Shown here piece by piece: positions 1 to 8,683 of a DNA stretch of 64,000 bases (position 1 is the first letter of the stretch; every line of letters starts with the position of its first letter). Source of the DNA: an uncultured Prevotellaceae bacterium. Its GTDB lineage: Bacteria; Bacteroidota; Bacteroidia; Bacteroidales; Muribaculaceae. The translations under genes were made by a program, and so were the position numbers. Where the stretch lies: assembly GCA_947167995.1 (NCBI GenBank), contig CAMVKS010000003.1, positions 30,609-94,608 on the forward strand, in the 5' to 3' direction. A model generated the notes under the pieces. It saw nothing but the letters and a program-made list of their open reading frames with translations, was not told the DNA's origin and did not search any database.

Positions 1-812
1 TCACCAAAAATCTTGTGAATGGGTTTGCGCACATTGGGATTCAGGTGCATGGGATAAACAAAGTCAACATCGTGATATTTCTCACTCAAGTGTTTTATAG
101 CCTTGCAAATATTGATAAATCCATCGCCAAAGTTTTCACGTCTGTGACCAGTGATGAGTACCAACCTGCGGTCTTCATCAAGTCTTGAGACATCATAGCC
201 TTGTTCTTTGAGTTTAGAAGTAAGATTATTATTTAATTGCTTGTCGTTTTTAATCTTGTTCACAACAATGTGTAAAGCATCGATAACAGTATTACCTGTA
301 ACAAAAATATGTTCATCCCCTACCCCTTCGTTAAGAAGATTCTGGCGGCTCAGAAAAGTTGGGGCAAAATCGAGTGTGGCTATACGACCTGTGATTTGTC
401 GATTCATTTCCTCGGGCCAGGGGCTGTAGATGTTGTACGTTCTCAGTCCTGCCTCGACATGTCCCACTGGAATCTGTTGATAGAATGCCGCCAAGGCAGC
501 TGCTGTACTTGTAGATGTGTCGCCATGGACAAGAACAATGTCGGGTTTATCAGCATTGAGTACATCACGCATGCCGAGGAGCACCTTTGAGGTAACATCA
601 TATAAATCTTGACCTTGCTTCATTATATTCAGGTCATAATCAGGTTCAATCTCAAAGATTTTCAATACTTGGTCGAGCATCTCTCTGTGTTGCCCTGTAA
701 CACAAACGATAGGCTCAAATTTGTCGCTCTGCTGCTGCAGGCATTTCACAAGAGGAGCCATTTTTATAGCTTCGGGACGAGTGCCGAAAACCAGCATTAC
801 TCTTTTCTTCAT
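1..812 (-). CDS. wecB: UDP-N-acetylglucosamine 2-epimerase, 5' part (gene runs off the left edge)
   Basis: Non-hydrolysing epimerase that converts UDP-GlcNAc to UDP-ManNAc in the cytoplasm. The ORF track misses it because the stop lies outside the window. Reading the minus strand from the ATG at 812 gives about 270 residues starting MKKRVMLVFGTRPEAIK, with the family motifs HGDTSTS, VEAGLRT, EEMNRQ and TGHRREN in order. A full-length member is about 370-390 residues, so roughly the last third is missing. A TAnnTTTG promoter box lies about 35 nt upstream. UDP-ManNAc is the substrate of the WecC-type dehydrogenase at 50870-52075, so this gene probably feeds the polysaccharide locus although it is about 50 kb away. 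Family assignment is seen directly in motifs; the pathway link is inference. Confidence 0.93.
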   Translation of the reverse strand, partial: MKKRVMLVFGTRPEAIKMAPLVKCLQQQSDKFEPIVCVTGQHREMLDQVLKIFEIEPDYDLNIMKQGQDLYDVTSKVLLGMRDVLNADKPDIVLVHGDTSTSTAAALAAFYQQIPVGHVEAGLRTYNIYSPWPEEMNRQITGRIATLDFAPTFLSRQNLLNEGVGDEHIFVTGNTVIDALHIVVNKIKNDKQLNNNLTSKLKEQGYDVSRLDEDRRLVLITGHRRENFGDGFINICKAIKHLSEKYHDVDFVYPMHLNPNVRKPIHKIFG

Positions 813-846
813 ATTATCAATGTAATGAGTTTGTTTAATAATTGTG

Positions 847-854
847 CAAAATTA
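847..854 (-). promoter_or_regulatory. Bacteroidota -7 promoter box for wecB
   Basis: The minus strand reads TAATTTTG, a perfect match to the Bacteroidota -7 consensus TAnnTTTG, 35 nt upstream of the wecB ATG. Confidence 0.6.
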
Positions 855-961
855 CTCAAAAAACTTCAAATCAAAAATTTTGTTATGAAAAACTTGAGAT
901 TAGTATTACATAAATTCACATAAACACATGATATAACAGTTTGTGAGTTATTTATTAATAC

Positions 962-1005
962 AAAAACGCTACGATAATGCTTTATAAGCCCATCGTAGCG
1001 TTTTT
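962..1005 (-). terminator. Rho-independent terminator after the cohesin/dockerin gene
   Basis: On the minus strand the 14-nt arms AAAAACGCTACGAT and ATCGTAGCGTTTTT pair perfectly around a 16-nt loop and end in a T run. It lies just after the stop of the 916-residue gene and should end the secreted-protein transcript before wecB. Confidence 0.85.
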
Positions 1006-1025
1006 TCATGTTATGGAATATAAGG

Positions 1026-3776
1026 CTATTCTTCCAGAAGAATGTTGTAGATTACTGTCACATCGGTACTTGTTATAGATCCGTCTCCATTGACATCGCT
1101 GGTTGTGATGAATGCTTCATCTCCGTTGAGGAGATAATTGTAAAGTGCTGTGATGTCGGCACTTGTCACCACTCCATCGCAGTTTACATCGCCAAGGACA
1201 TGGTTGCTGCCCTTGACTGCGGTCACAATCACCACAAAGTCAGGCACCGATACCTCGGTGTGTGCGTCGGCCGAAGTCAGTACCACATTTTTCACTGTGA
1301 ACTCAGTCGTTCCGGTGAATTCCTCAATTGCCTTCATGTCGATGTTCATTATTGCTCCACTATTTCCTGTGAAGTCGGCTGGCGGAAAGCTCACTGCAAC
1401 CACACGGATGTCACCATTGGCCTTGGAATTGGCAATGATGTAGTGGTTGTCACTCATGCGGTCGGTGAGTTGTATGCTGTAATCGCCATTGTCGGCTTGA
1501 GGAATAGACAGCTCGGACGGCATAGCGATATCAAACTGCACCGCAGCAATATTGGTGATTTCATTATCCATAATCACAGGTATGCTCATCGTCTTTCCTG
1601 GCTCAATGCTGAAGTCATCAATGTAGAGCGTGTCGACTGGCACGTATGGTCCACTTGCGGTAACTACTACCGCAAAGTCATCGATAGTGATGTCTTCACC
1701 ATCGGTCTTAAGAACAACGTTTTTGACATTCATGACTGTCGAACCAGTGAACTCTCTTGTAGCATTGACTTTCAGGTACATGATGTTTCCATCATCGCCT
1801 GTGAAAGCCGCCACAGGATTGCTCGATTCCACAACATGCATCATTGAGCCTTGTGGTGTTAATGTAACCATGTGTCCATTGGCACGCTCTCCAAGTCTTG
1901 CCTGGTTGGCAACAGTAAGCTCCTGGGGAAGTTCAAGGTCAAACTCTACGGCATTAACCAGGACTGTCTCGTTGGTGAGTACTACTGGTACTTGCGTTGA
2001 GCGTCCTGGAGCAATGGCAAAGTCGCTGATGGTTAGATTGTCACTTGGAACATAAACACCATTGGCAGTGACATTAACATCAAAGTCATCAATCACTGTC
2101 TCAATCTCATCGGCACTGGAGAGAACCACATCGGTAACATGTATTGTAGCAGTTCCCGAGAAGTCGCGACTTGCAGTGATGTTGATATACATCACCTCGC
2201 CTGAGTTGCCGGTGAAATTGACTGCTGGGAAGCTGAAGGCGGCAATTGAAAGAATGTTGCCATTCATGTTCGCTACCACCTGGTGAGTCTCGCTCTTCCG
2301 GTCACTCAAAGTTACTCCCTGTGGAGACGCTGTGAGACCATTGGGCAACTCCAACTTGAGCTGGAAGCCTGCAACAGGAGTCGCCTCGTTGTCCATTATA
2401 ACAGGCACTTGCAGAGTTTGTCCCGGCGTGATCTCAAAATCATCAATATAGAAGAGATTCTCTGGTACATACACGCCATCGGCAGTTACAGTAACATCGA
2501 AGTTGTCGAGAGTGGTGACATCGTTGTTTGGCTCAAGCAGTCGCACATTGCTCACATTGATAACTGCCTGTCCCTCGAATGTGCGGTCGGCTGCAACTTC
2601 AATGTTCAGGACTGCACCTGTTGTTCCAGTGAAAAGACGTCCATACTTGCCTTTAACTTCAATCTTGTAGCTATTATCGCTAAGAGCAGTGATATTCAGG
2701 TTGTGATTAGGTGCACGGTCGGTAAGCTCAAAGGCATCTTCGGCAACAGTCAGGCCGTCGGGGATGACTATCTCAAAGCTGATACCGCTAAACTGTGTCA
2801 CTTCATTCTCGAGCAGAACTGGCATGATTTTAGTCTTTCCGGGCTTAATAGAGAAGTCCTCGATAATCAGATGATCACTTGGGACATACACGCCATTGGC
2901 AGTGACGTTAACATCAAAGTCGTCAACTGGGCTTTCGTGAGCATCGCTGGTGGCGAGAATAACATTGCGGAACGAAATTATTGCATTGCCAGTAAACGAC
3001 TTGCTTGCAGTGAGGTCGATATACATAATGTCGCCACTGTCGCCACTGAAATCGGTTGTAGGAAATCCAAATGCCACTACGCTCCAGTGGTCGCCATTTC
3101 TGTTGGCAACCAGTTGGTGGGTTTCTCCTTTTCGGTTGCTCAGGGTGAAAGAACTGGCATTAGTTGAAATGCCTTCAGGCAGATACATGTCGAACTGGAA
3201 TCCTGCTATCGCACTCGCATGATTATCAAGGACAACAGGCACATGGAGAGTGGAGCCTGGTGCAATGTCAAAATCATTCATATAGAACTCATTGCCCAAC
3301 ACGATGAAACCTTGGGCAGTCACATTCACGGCAATGTTGGGATGACTGTGCTCATGAGCATCGGCTGTTGTGAGTGCGATGTTTTTAACATTGATAACAG
3401 CTTGACCATCAAAGTCGGGCGCTGCTACTACATCGATGGTCAGCACTGCCCCACTCTGTCCTGTGAAATTGGTGGCAGGGAAACTGAAAGCCATCACCGT
3501 AGTGTGGTCGCCGTTGACATTTGTCATAAGTTGGTGCGAACTTGATGCGCGTTCGCCCAGTTTGAACCCACCTTCGGCAACGCTAAGTCCCGTAGGCATA
3601 TAAAGATCAAACTGGAAGGCGGCAAAGTCGTTGTCGGGATTGTCAAGCAAGACTGGCACGGTAATTGTGTCGCCAGCCTGAATGGAAAAATCATCGATAT
3701 GCAACTGATTAGCCGCCTGAGCATTCACTGCTCCAGCCACCAACATTATGGTTAAAATATGAAATAGCTTTTTCAT
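1026..3776 (-). CDS. Secreted protein with six tandem cohesin-like modules and a C-terminal dockerin
   Basis: Protein of 916 residues with a clear signal peptide (MKKLFHILTIMLVAGAVNAQA). Residues from about 22 to 855 form six repeats of about 137-145 residues. Each starts with a motif like IDDFSIxPGxTxxVPVxLDN, has a central FxFPxxxFTGxSG strand and ends in DFxVxVTAxGxYVP. This pattern resembles the cohesin-like beta-sandwich used to bind dockerins. Residues from about 861 hold a dockerin with two calcium-loop repeats (DVNCDGVVTSAD and DVNGDGSITSTD), ending LLEE. Unlike its neighbours it has no T9SS-like C-terminal signal. It lies 33 nt after the 573-residue gene, probably the last gene of one transcript. 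The architecture suggests a scaffold for protein-protein assembly on the cell surface or outside the cell. The binding partners are not known; module identity is from sequence pattern only. Confidence 0.85.
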   Translation of the reverse strand: MKKLFHILTIMLVAGAVNAQAANQLHIDDFSIQAGDTITVPVLLDNPDNDFAAFQFDLYMPTGLSVAEGGFKLGERASSSHQLMTNVNGDHTTVMAFSFPATNFTGQSGAVLTIDVVAAPDFDGQAVINVKNIALTTADAHEHSHPNIAVNVTAQGFIVLGNEFYMNDFDIAPGSTLHVPVVLDNHASAIAGFQFDMYLPEGISTNASSFTLSNRKGETHQLVANRNGDHWSVVAFGFPTTDFSGDSGDIMYIDLTASKSFTGNAIISFRNVILATSDAHESPVDDFDVNVTANGVYVPSDHLIIEDFSIKPGKTKIMPVLLENEVTQFSGISFEIVIPDGLTVAEDAFELTDRAPNHNLNITALSDNSYKIEVKGKYGRLFTGTTGAVLNIEVAADRTFEGQAVINVSNVRLLEPNNDVTTLDNFDVTVTADGVYVPENLFYIDDFEITPGQTLQVPVIMDNEATPVAGFQLKLELPNGLTASPQGVTLSDRKSETHQVVANMNGNILSIAAFSFPAVNFTGNSGEVMYINITASRDFSGTATIHVTDVVLSSADEIETVIDDFDVNVTANGVYVPSDNLTISDFAIAPGRSTQVPVVLTNETVLVNAVEFDLELPQELTVANQARLGERANGHMVTLTPQGSMMHVVESSNPVAAFTGDDGNIMYLKVNATREFTGSTVMNVKNVVLKTDGEDITIDDFAVVVTASGPYVPVDTLYIDDFSIEPGKTMSIPVIMDNEITNIAAVQFDIAMPSELSIPQADNGDYSIQLTDRMSDNHYIIANSKANGDIRVVAVSFPPADFTGNSGAIMNIDMKAIEEFTGTTEFTVKNVVLTSADAHTEVSVPDFVVIVTAVKGSNHVLGDVNCDGVVTSADITALYNYLLNGDEAFITTSDVNGDGSITSTDVTVIYNILLEE

Positions 3777-3809
3777 ATCTAACAGAACTTTTCAATTAAG
3801 GTGTGTCAA

Positions 3810-5531
3810 TTATTTTACAAGCACCTTCTTGCCGTTAATTACATAAACTCCGGTTGGGAGACCCTTAGTGGCCTCGGCAGGGTTTACTCCTTGACGCAGG
3901 AGTACGCCCTTCATGTCATAGACATTAACGCCCTCACCGTCGGTACCAACTTGAGCGATTGCGGTGACAACAGTAGTATTGGCAGTCACATTAGGCAACA
4001 CGCTCTCCACCGCGTTGTACTGAGTGAAGAATATATCGCTGATGGTGATATTGTCGTTAGCATTAAGCGAAGAGTTGTTTTTAACTTTCAAGGTTATAAT
4101 GGCATCGCTGCCAGCAGCTATCTCAGCATTGTCGAGCGAGAAGCCAAGCAAGCGCACCGAGCCGTCGGGATTAACACCGGTCATCAACATGTGAGATGCG
4201 GCGCGCCCAGTAAGCTCGACATCCTCAAGTGTGAGACCTTGTGGCAGGGTGATGTCCATCTGGAAGCCAGCGTAAGCAGTGGCGTTGTCAAGAGCAATAG
4301 CGATAGTGCCTGTGGCGGGGTCGTAATCGCCGAGGCTAAGCACATCGCTAGTGGCGGCCTTAGGAGCATTCAGTGCTGGTGCCGCAGTATTGCCCACAGC
4401 AATGTTGGCGATAGCAATCAAGTCGGTGATGTTGATTGAGCCGCTTGCGTTCACGTCGGCAGCTTCCTCGACAAACACCTCGGGAGTGATGCCCACGATA
4501 TAGTTAGCCACGCACATCACATCGGTGACGTTAACTTTCTTGTCGGCATTCACATCGCCAGGAATAATTGGTTCCTCAAAGGGCAAAGTTCCGCTGCTGA
4601 GCACAACCTTAGCATTTCCACCAATGAAGCCCATTCCATCTTTCACTGGATCGGCAAGGGTGATGTTGCCCATGTCAAACACCGTCTCCGATGTCACCAC
4701 CGCCTTAGCGTCATCAGTGGTTACGACATCGGCATAGCCATCAGCATTCTGCACCCAATTATATAGACCGAAGTCATAGGTAATGCCCGTCTGGTTGTCT
4801 TTATAGCTGGTGAGCACTTGGTTGGGGTTAAGCCATGTGTTCTTGTCCTCTCCAGGAGTGAACTCCGGCACAAAACCATAGTCGAGGAAGTTGTAAATCG
4901 TCACCTTATTATTATAGTAATATAGGTAAACGGGAAATGAAGCCACGTTACCTGTGTTGTAAACGTGGTCATCACTGTCGAAGTCAACCTCATCATAGCT
5001 CATAGTTGCATTGCTGGCAATGAACTGGGTGTACATGCCGTTGTTATACATCGCTCCAGCATTCACATAGGCGTCATTGTCGGGGTCGTAATATATCAAA
5101 GCCAGGTTCCAAGTGGTGGAAATAGTGAAACCGCTGGAGTTAACACGACCTGAGAGAGAAGTATTGAGAATAGTGTTCACATTTTCATTGTTCACCACCG
5201 ACTGAGCAACCACATAAAGGTAGCAAGTGTATTGCTCATACTGGTAAGTGTAAACCGCCTGTGGCATAAACTGAATGGTGTTGGCGGCCCAGTTCACACT
5301 GAACGTGAGGTCGCTACCTTGAGCGAAATAGTTAGAAACCGTCACGCGACTGGTGCCTCCAGTATAGGCCATCGACACGCGGTTGCAACCGGTTGTGGCA
5401 CCCGTCTGGATGTCACGGTCCATCTCGATGTTGATGCTTGCAAGCTTCTCGGCAGTAAATGCCGAAGCAGCCCACGACACATTGGTCGTAGCCAACGCAA
5501 GCAGTAAGATAAGAAACAGATGTTTTTTCAT
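3810..5531 (-). CDS. Secreted protein with internal dockerin, cohesin-like module and T9SS-type C-terminal signal
   Basis: Protein of 573 residues with a signal peptide (MKKHLFLILLLALATTNVSWA). Residues to about 315 are a Tyr/Asn-rich beta-type region I do not recognise. A dockerin follows from about residue 324 (GDVNADKKVNVTD, then DVNASGSINITD). A cohesin-like module follows at about 400-520 (ITLPQGLTLEDVELTGRA). The last 45 residues (VYDMKGVLLRQG, LPTGVYVINGKKVLVK) match the type A sorting signal of T9SS cargo, which is cut off as the protein is anchored or released at the outer membrane. Having both a dockerin and a cohesin-like module on an anchored protein makes it a plausible cell-surface connector for the 916-residue protein next to it. 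It lies 24 nt downstream of the 5556-7478 gene, so they are probably co-transcribed. Partnership is inference. Confidence 0.85.
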   Translation of the reverse strand: MKKHLFLILLLALATTNVSWAASAFTAEKLASINIEMDRDIQTGATTGCNRVSMAYTGGTSRVTVSNYFAQGSDLTFSVNWAANTIQFMPQAVYTYQYEQYTCYLYVVAQSVVNNENVNTILNTSLSGRVNSSGFTISTTWNLALIYYDPDNDAYVNAGAMYNNGMYTQFIASNATMSYDEVDFDSDDHVYNTGNVASFPVYLYYYNNKVTIYNFLDYGFVPEFTPGEDKNTWLNPNQVLTSYKDNQTGITYDFGLYNWVQNADGYADVVTTDDAKAVVTSETVFDMGNITLADPVKDGMGFIGGNAKVVLSSGTLPFEEPIIPGDVNADKKVNVTDVMCVANYIVGITPEVFVEEAADVNASGSINITDLIAIANIAVGNTAAPALNAPKAATSDVLSLGDYDPATGTIAIALDNATAYAGFQMDITLPQGLTLEDVELTGRAASHMLMTGVNPDGSVRLLGFSLDNAEIAAGSDAIITLKVKNNSSLNANDNITISDIFFTQYNAVESVLPNVTANTTVVTAIAQVGTDGEGVNVYDMKGVLLRQGVNPAEATKGLPTGVYVINGKKVLVK

Positions 5532-5555
5532 TGTTTTGATGTATTTATGATTTGG

Positions 5556-7478
5556 TCATTTATAAAGTTTCTTAGATGTGGTGCGATTGCCATTGTCGTA
5601 TGTGGTTACAACAACGTTCACACCGTTGAAAGGAGTAGAGCTCTCAATGCCAAGCATGTTGTAATATTTAATGCTAACAATCTTGCCTGATGTCTCAACA
5701 GTGTTGATGGCGGTGGGAACATCTATTAAGCGTAATGGATAAACTATATACTCGGCCGATAGGTCATCAGTAACAGGCTCACTCTGATTGCCATCTTTAA
5801 GAAGCGGAGCACCACTGGCAGCAGGCGCCACTTTTCTCAATATTGCATCAAACTCATAGACATATCCATCTTGAGGATTTCCTGCTGGGTAATAATCCCA
5901 GTTCACCTTGATACCACCTGTGAGATTGCTGGTATTACCGTCACTCATAGTGTAGAAATTGCCGTCGGCAGCGTTGTAGCATGCCCAAGTAATGTAGGCA
6001 TATTCCTGAACCTTAGGTGTCACGAAGAAGAAATGGCTATTGGATTCATAGTAATCCTCATTAAAACTTGGCATAATATAGATGTTGGGTTCGTAAGGGG
6101 TATCATCACCGACCACCGGAGTCGAAGTCACTGCAATAGTGGGGTTAACCTTGTCAACGAGCTTGCCAGTGATGCTCTTGCCCTTGATTATCTTTCCCAC
6201 ATAGTCGTCGGGATCGGCAACTCCAGTAAGCATCACCCAGTTGCTCTGGTCAAAATCGGCAACTGGCTGAAGTTTGGTGTTTCCAGCATATTCAGCTGCT
6301 ACTTGACCTAAAAAATCAATTTGTCCGTCACTAATCTGCGATGGATATTTATACTTACCCAAGTCCTTTGCAAAGAGAACAGCACCCAAAGTCACGGTAT
6401 AGTCATTATAAGAGGGACCAAGACGGCAAGAACCATTAACATAATCCCAACCACCTTGATCGTTATTCTGTGCCAATCCACTGGTGAGGCTGAAAGTATT
6501 CTGATTGTCGCTACGACCATCAAAATTCACAACCGCACTATAATGCACACCATCGGTGGTCGCCATTGGCTGGCCAACAGTTGGGTTCCAGTCATTTTCA
6601 TTTGCTTGGCCAAGAACATAGTAAGTGGGATGACTTCCATTATCAACGAAACCTGTAATTTCATCGGCACTTTGTGAAACAGTGAGAGAGTTGTTGCTTA
6701 GGTCCAAGTCAAGTTTATATCGACCCTTGTCAATCAAGAACGCATTAGAATTCCTACTCACTCCCATTGGCGCACTAAGCACACCATCAACTGTTGTAAC
6801 ACCCACAAGGTCGTCATAAACCTCATATTCCTCACCGACTGTGCCATCGTTTACAATATCGACGAGATCGGTTTTGATAATTGTCATCTTTGAGCGTTCA
6901 AAATACTCAACCACACGAGAACTACTGGGTGTATACCAATAAGTACCTTGAGCAATCACACATCCCCAAGGGTTATCAAGTGTTATCTCTCCTTTTTCTA
7001 AATCTATTGTACCATGACAATCAGTTCCTCCTGAATAAGTATAATAAATTCTCTCATTATAAATTGTTGTAACACCTTGCTGATAATAAATCATGTGAGA
7101 AACAAGAGCATGTTGATAACCAGTCCAACTGAATTTCGTGGTTTTGCCCAAATATGCAACTCGCCAAGTGAAAGAAGCTTTAGTATCACTCTCCCAAGTC
7201 AGTGATGTTGTACTTGCCCCATAATTAATGGGCAAATTCACAACTGCCGAAGAAGTATTTACAATATCAGTATTCCTATAAAAGTTATTAAATGTCAATT
7301 GCTGGGTTGATGCATCCCAAACAACAGTTACAGTATTTGTTCTCACAACTTGGCCGTTACGGTAATCTTCCTGCAAGAAGTCCTGTGTAAACGAAGCTGG
7401 TTGTGCCTTTGCTATATTATTTGTCACAAGTATTGCAAACAAAGCGACAAAAAACGATAAAGAAAAGAATTTTCTCAT
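5556..7478 (-). CDS. Secreted beta-rich protein with T9SS-like C-terminus, long paralogue
   Basis: The track starts this ORF at a TTG (7496); the ATG at 7478 (MRKFFSLSFFVALFAILVTNNIAKAQ) gives a proper signal peptide and is preferred, for 640 residues. The first 200 or so residues are clearly paralogous to the 266-residue protein upstream: both have FTQ(D/E), EDYR, VVRTNTV, TLTWESDTKA.FTWR, DCHGTIDLE, NPWGCVI and EYFERS. A central region of about 350 residues that the short paralogue lacks follows. The two proteins end alike: VSIKYYNMLGIESSTPFNGV and then a TTSKK-type basic tail, which resembles a T9SS C-terminal domain. No enzymatic motif is recognised. It is probably the first gene of a transcript with the dockerin and cohesin genes. 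Function unknown. Confidence 0.82.
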   Translation of the reverse strand: MRKFFSLSFFVALFAILVTNNIAKAQPASFTQDFLQEDYRNGQVVRTNTVTVVWDASTQQLTFNNFYRNTDIVNTSSAVVNLPINYGASTTSLTWESDTKASFTWRVAYLGKTTKFSWTGYQHALVSHMIYYQQGVTTIYNERIYYTYSGGTDCHGTIDLEKGEITLDNPWGCVIAQGTYWYTPSSSRVVEYFERSKMTIIKTDLVDIVNDGTVGEEYEVYDDLVGVTTVDGVLSAPMGVSRNSNAFLIDKGRYKLDLDLSNNSLTVSQSADEITGFVDNGSHPTYYVLGQANENDWNPTVGQPMATTDGVHYSAVVNFDGRSDNQNTFSLTSGLAQNNDQGGWDYVNGSCRLGPSYNDYTVTLGAVLFAKDLGKYKYPSQISDGQIDFLGQVAAEYAGNTKLQPVADFDQSNWVMLTGVADPDDYVGKIIKGKSITGKLVDKVNPTIAVTSTPVVGDDTPYEPNIYIMPSFNEDYYESNSHFFFVTPKVQEYAYITWACYNAADGNFYTMSDGNTSNLTGGIKVNWDYYPAGNPQDGYVYEFDAILRKVAPAASGAPLLKDGNQSEPVTDDLSAEYIVYPLRLIDVPTAINTVETSGKIVSIKYYNMLGIESSTPFNGVNVVVTTYDNGNRTTSKKLYK

Positions 7479-7558
7479 AAAAGTATAAAAATACAAATTA
7501 AAATTTTGAAATCAGAGAAAAACATGAAAACGCTTCATATTTATTCTCATCTATTTGC

Positions 7559-7614
7559 AATAAAAGGGTGTGCCAAAATGCATGATAATCAACATTCTGA
7601 TACACCCTTTTATT
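7559..7614 (-). terminator. Terminator between the two paralogous secreted-protein genes
   Basis: Minus-strand arms AATAAAAGGGTGT and ACACCCTTTTATT pair perfectly (13 bp) around a long loop. It separates the 266-residue gene from the three genes that follow it. Confidence 0.65.
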
Positions 7615-7626
7615 GATTGATTAAAA

Positions 7627-8427
7627 TTATCTAATTATCTGCTTTGAAGTAGTTTTCTGTCCGTTGCTGTACTCTTTAACGATGATGTTTACTCCATCGA
7701 AAGGAGTGGCTGACTCAACACCGAGAGTGTTGAAGTAACGAATGCTTACTACTTGAGCATCAGTATTTATGCCATTAATTGCGGTTGTAGTGCGTGACAT
7801 GTGAGAGCGTTCAAAATACTCAATTACTACAGATGCACTCATGTTGTTCCAGTTATTGTTGCCAATCACGCATCCCCAGGGGTTGGTGATATCAATAGTT
7901 CCAGCCTCTAAGTCGATAGTACCGTGACAATCTTGGCCACCATAGTAAGCATAATTGCTGGTGGCTGGGAGAGTGTTGGTAGTGGGGTCATACATTCTTA
8001 CCGGAGAGTTTACATGCTGGAAGCGAGCTACTACAGCAGCCTTGTAGGTGCGGAATGAGGCATAAGAGAAAGGCAAACTTTCAAACAAATCGCTCTGCCC
8101 CATCGAGTAGGCGCGCCAGGTGAAGTTGGCCTTGGTGTCGCTTTCCCAAGTGAGGGTAGTGGGACTTGAGGTCTCAGTAGCGTAAGATGGGATTACGAGA
8201 TTAACAACTTGGTCATTGACCATTTCATTAGAATAGAAATTGTTAATTGTCAACACACCTGTAGCGTCATCCCAAACAACATTGACTGTATTAGTTCTTA
8301 CAACCTCTTCACCACGATAGTCTTCCTGGGTGAATTCGGCATTAAACGAAGCACGTTGTGCATTAACTTTGTTAGCACCAATCAACAAGAGTGCGAACAA
8401 TCCAAATAGAGTAATTAATTTTTTCAT
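7627..8427 (-). CDS. Secreted beta-rich protein with T9SS-like C-terminus, short paralogue
   Basis: Protein of 266 residues with signal peptide MKKLITLFGLFALLLIGANKVNAQ. Residues 27-215 align by eye with the N-terminal part of the 640-residue protein at 5556-7478. The last 45 residues (VSIRYFNTLGVESATPFDGV, then GQKTTSKQIIR) match that protein's C-terminus. It therefore looks like the long paralogue without its central insert, and a tandem duplication is likely. It has its own promoter box at 8496-8503 and its own terminator. No catalytic motif was recognised. The export signals are seen directly; T9SS routing is inference from the C-terminal pattern, and no T9SS machinery is encoded here. 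Confidence 0.82.
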   Translation of the reverse strand: MKKLITLFGLFALLLIGANKVNAQRASFNAEFTQEDYRGEEVVRTNTVNVVWDDATGVLTINNFYSNEMVNDQVVNLVIPSYATETSSPTTLTWESDTKANFTWRAYSMGQSDLFESLPFSYASFRTYKAAVVARFQHVNSPVRMYDPTTNTLPATSNYAYYGGQDCHGTIDLEAGTIDITNPWGCVIGNNNWNNMSASVVIEYFERSHMSRTTTAINGINTDAQVVSIRYFNTLGVESATPFDGVNIIVKEYSNGQKTTSKQIIR

Positions 8428-8495
8428 ATCAATACATATTAGTTATTAAATAAGTTGGTTATGTCTTTGTCCTTTTATTTTTTCCTAAAAACAAG

Positions 8496-8503
8496 CAAAA
8501 TTA
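8496..8503 (-). promoter_or_regulatory. Bacteroidota -7 promoter box for the 266-residue secreted protein
   Basis: Minus strand reads TAATTTTG (TAnnTTTG consensus), about 69 nt upstream of the ATG at 8427. Confidence 0.5.
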
Positions 8504-8639
8504 CAAATTTTCACACAAACGACAAAGAAAAAACAACAAAAAGTGATAAACACACACAAAAAATAGTGATGATTCTATTAATTTCAAAGAAAATACATGT
8601 CTTATCAAGAATGCTTTTTGTTATGTCGTCGATTTTGTG

Positions 8640-8647
8640 TAATTTTG
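8640..8647 (+). promoter_or_regulatory. Bacteroidota -7 promoter box for trpS
   Basis: TAATTTTG, a perfect TAnnTTTG box, 37 nt upstream of the trpS ATG. It shows the long spurious ORF 8455-8724 is not coding. Confidence 0.6.
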
Positions 8648-8683
8648 CACTTTCTTTAGAATTAGAATTAAAATATTATTTAT

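Noticed and set aside
1008-1847. 279-residue plus ORF inside the cohesin gene
   Set aside because: Shadow ORF; Cys/His-rich readout arises from the repeated antisense codons.
2283-3167. 294-residue plus ORF inside the cohesin gene
   Set aside because: Shadow of the minus-strand repeats; no family pattern.
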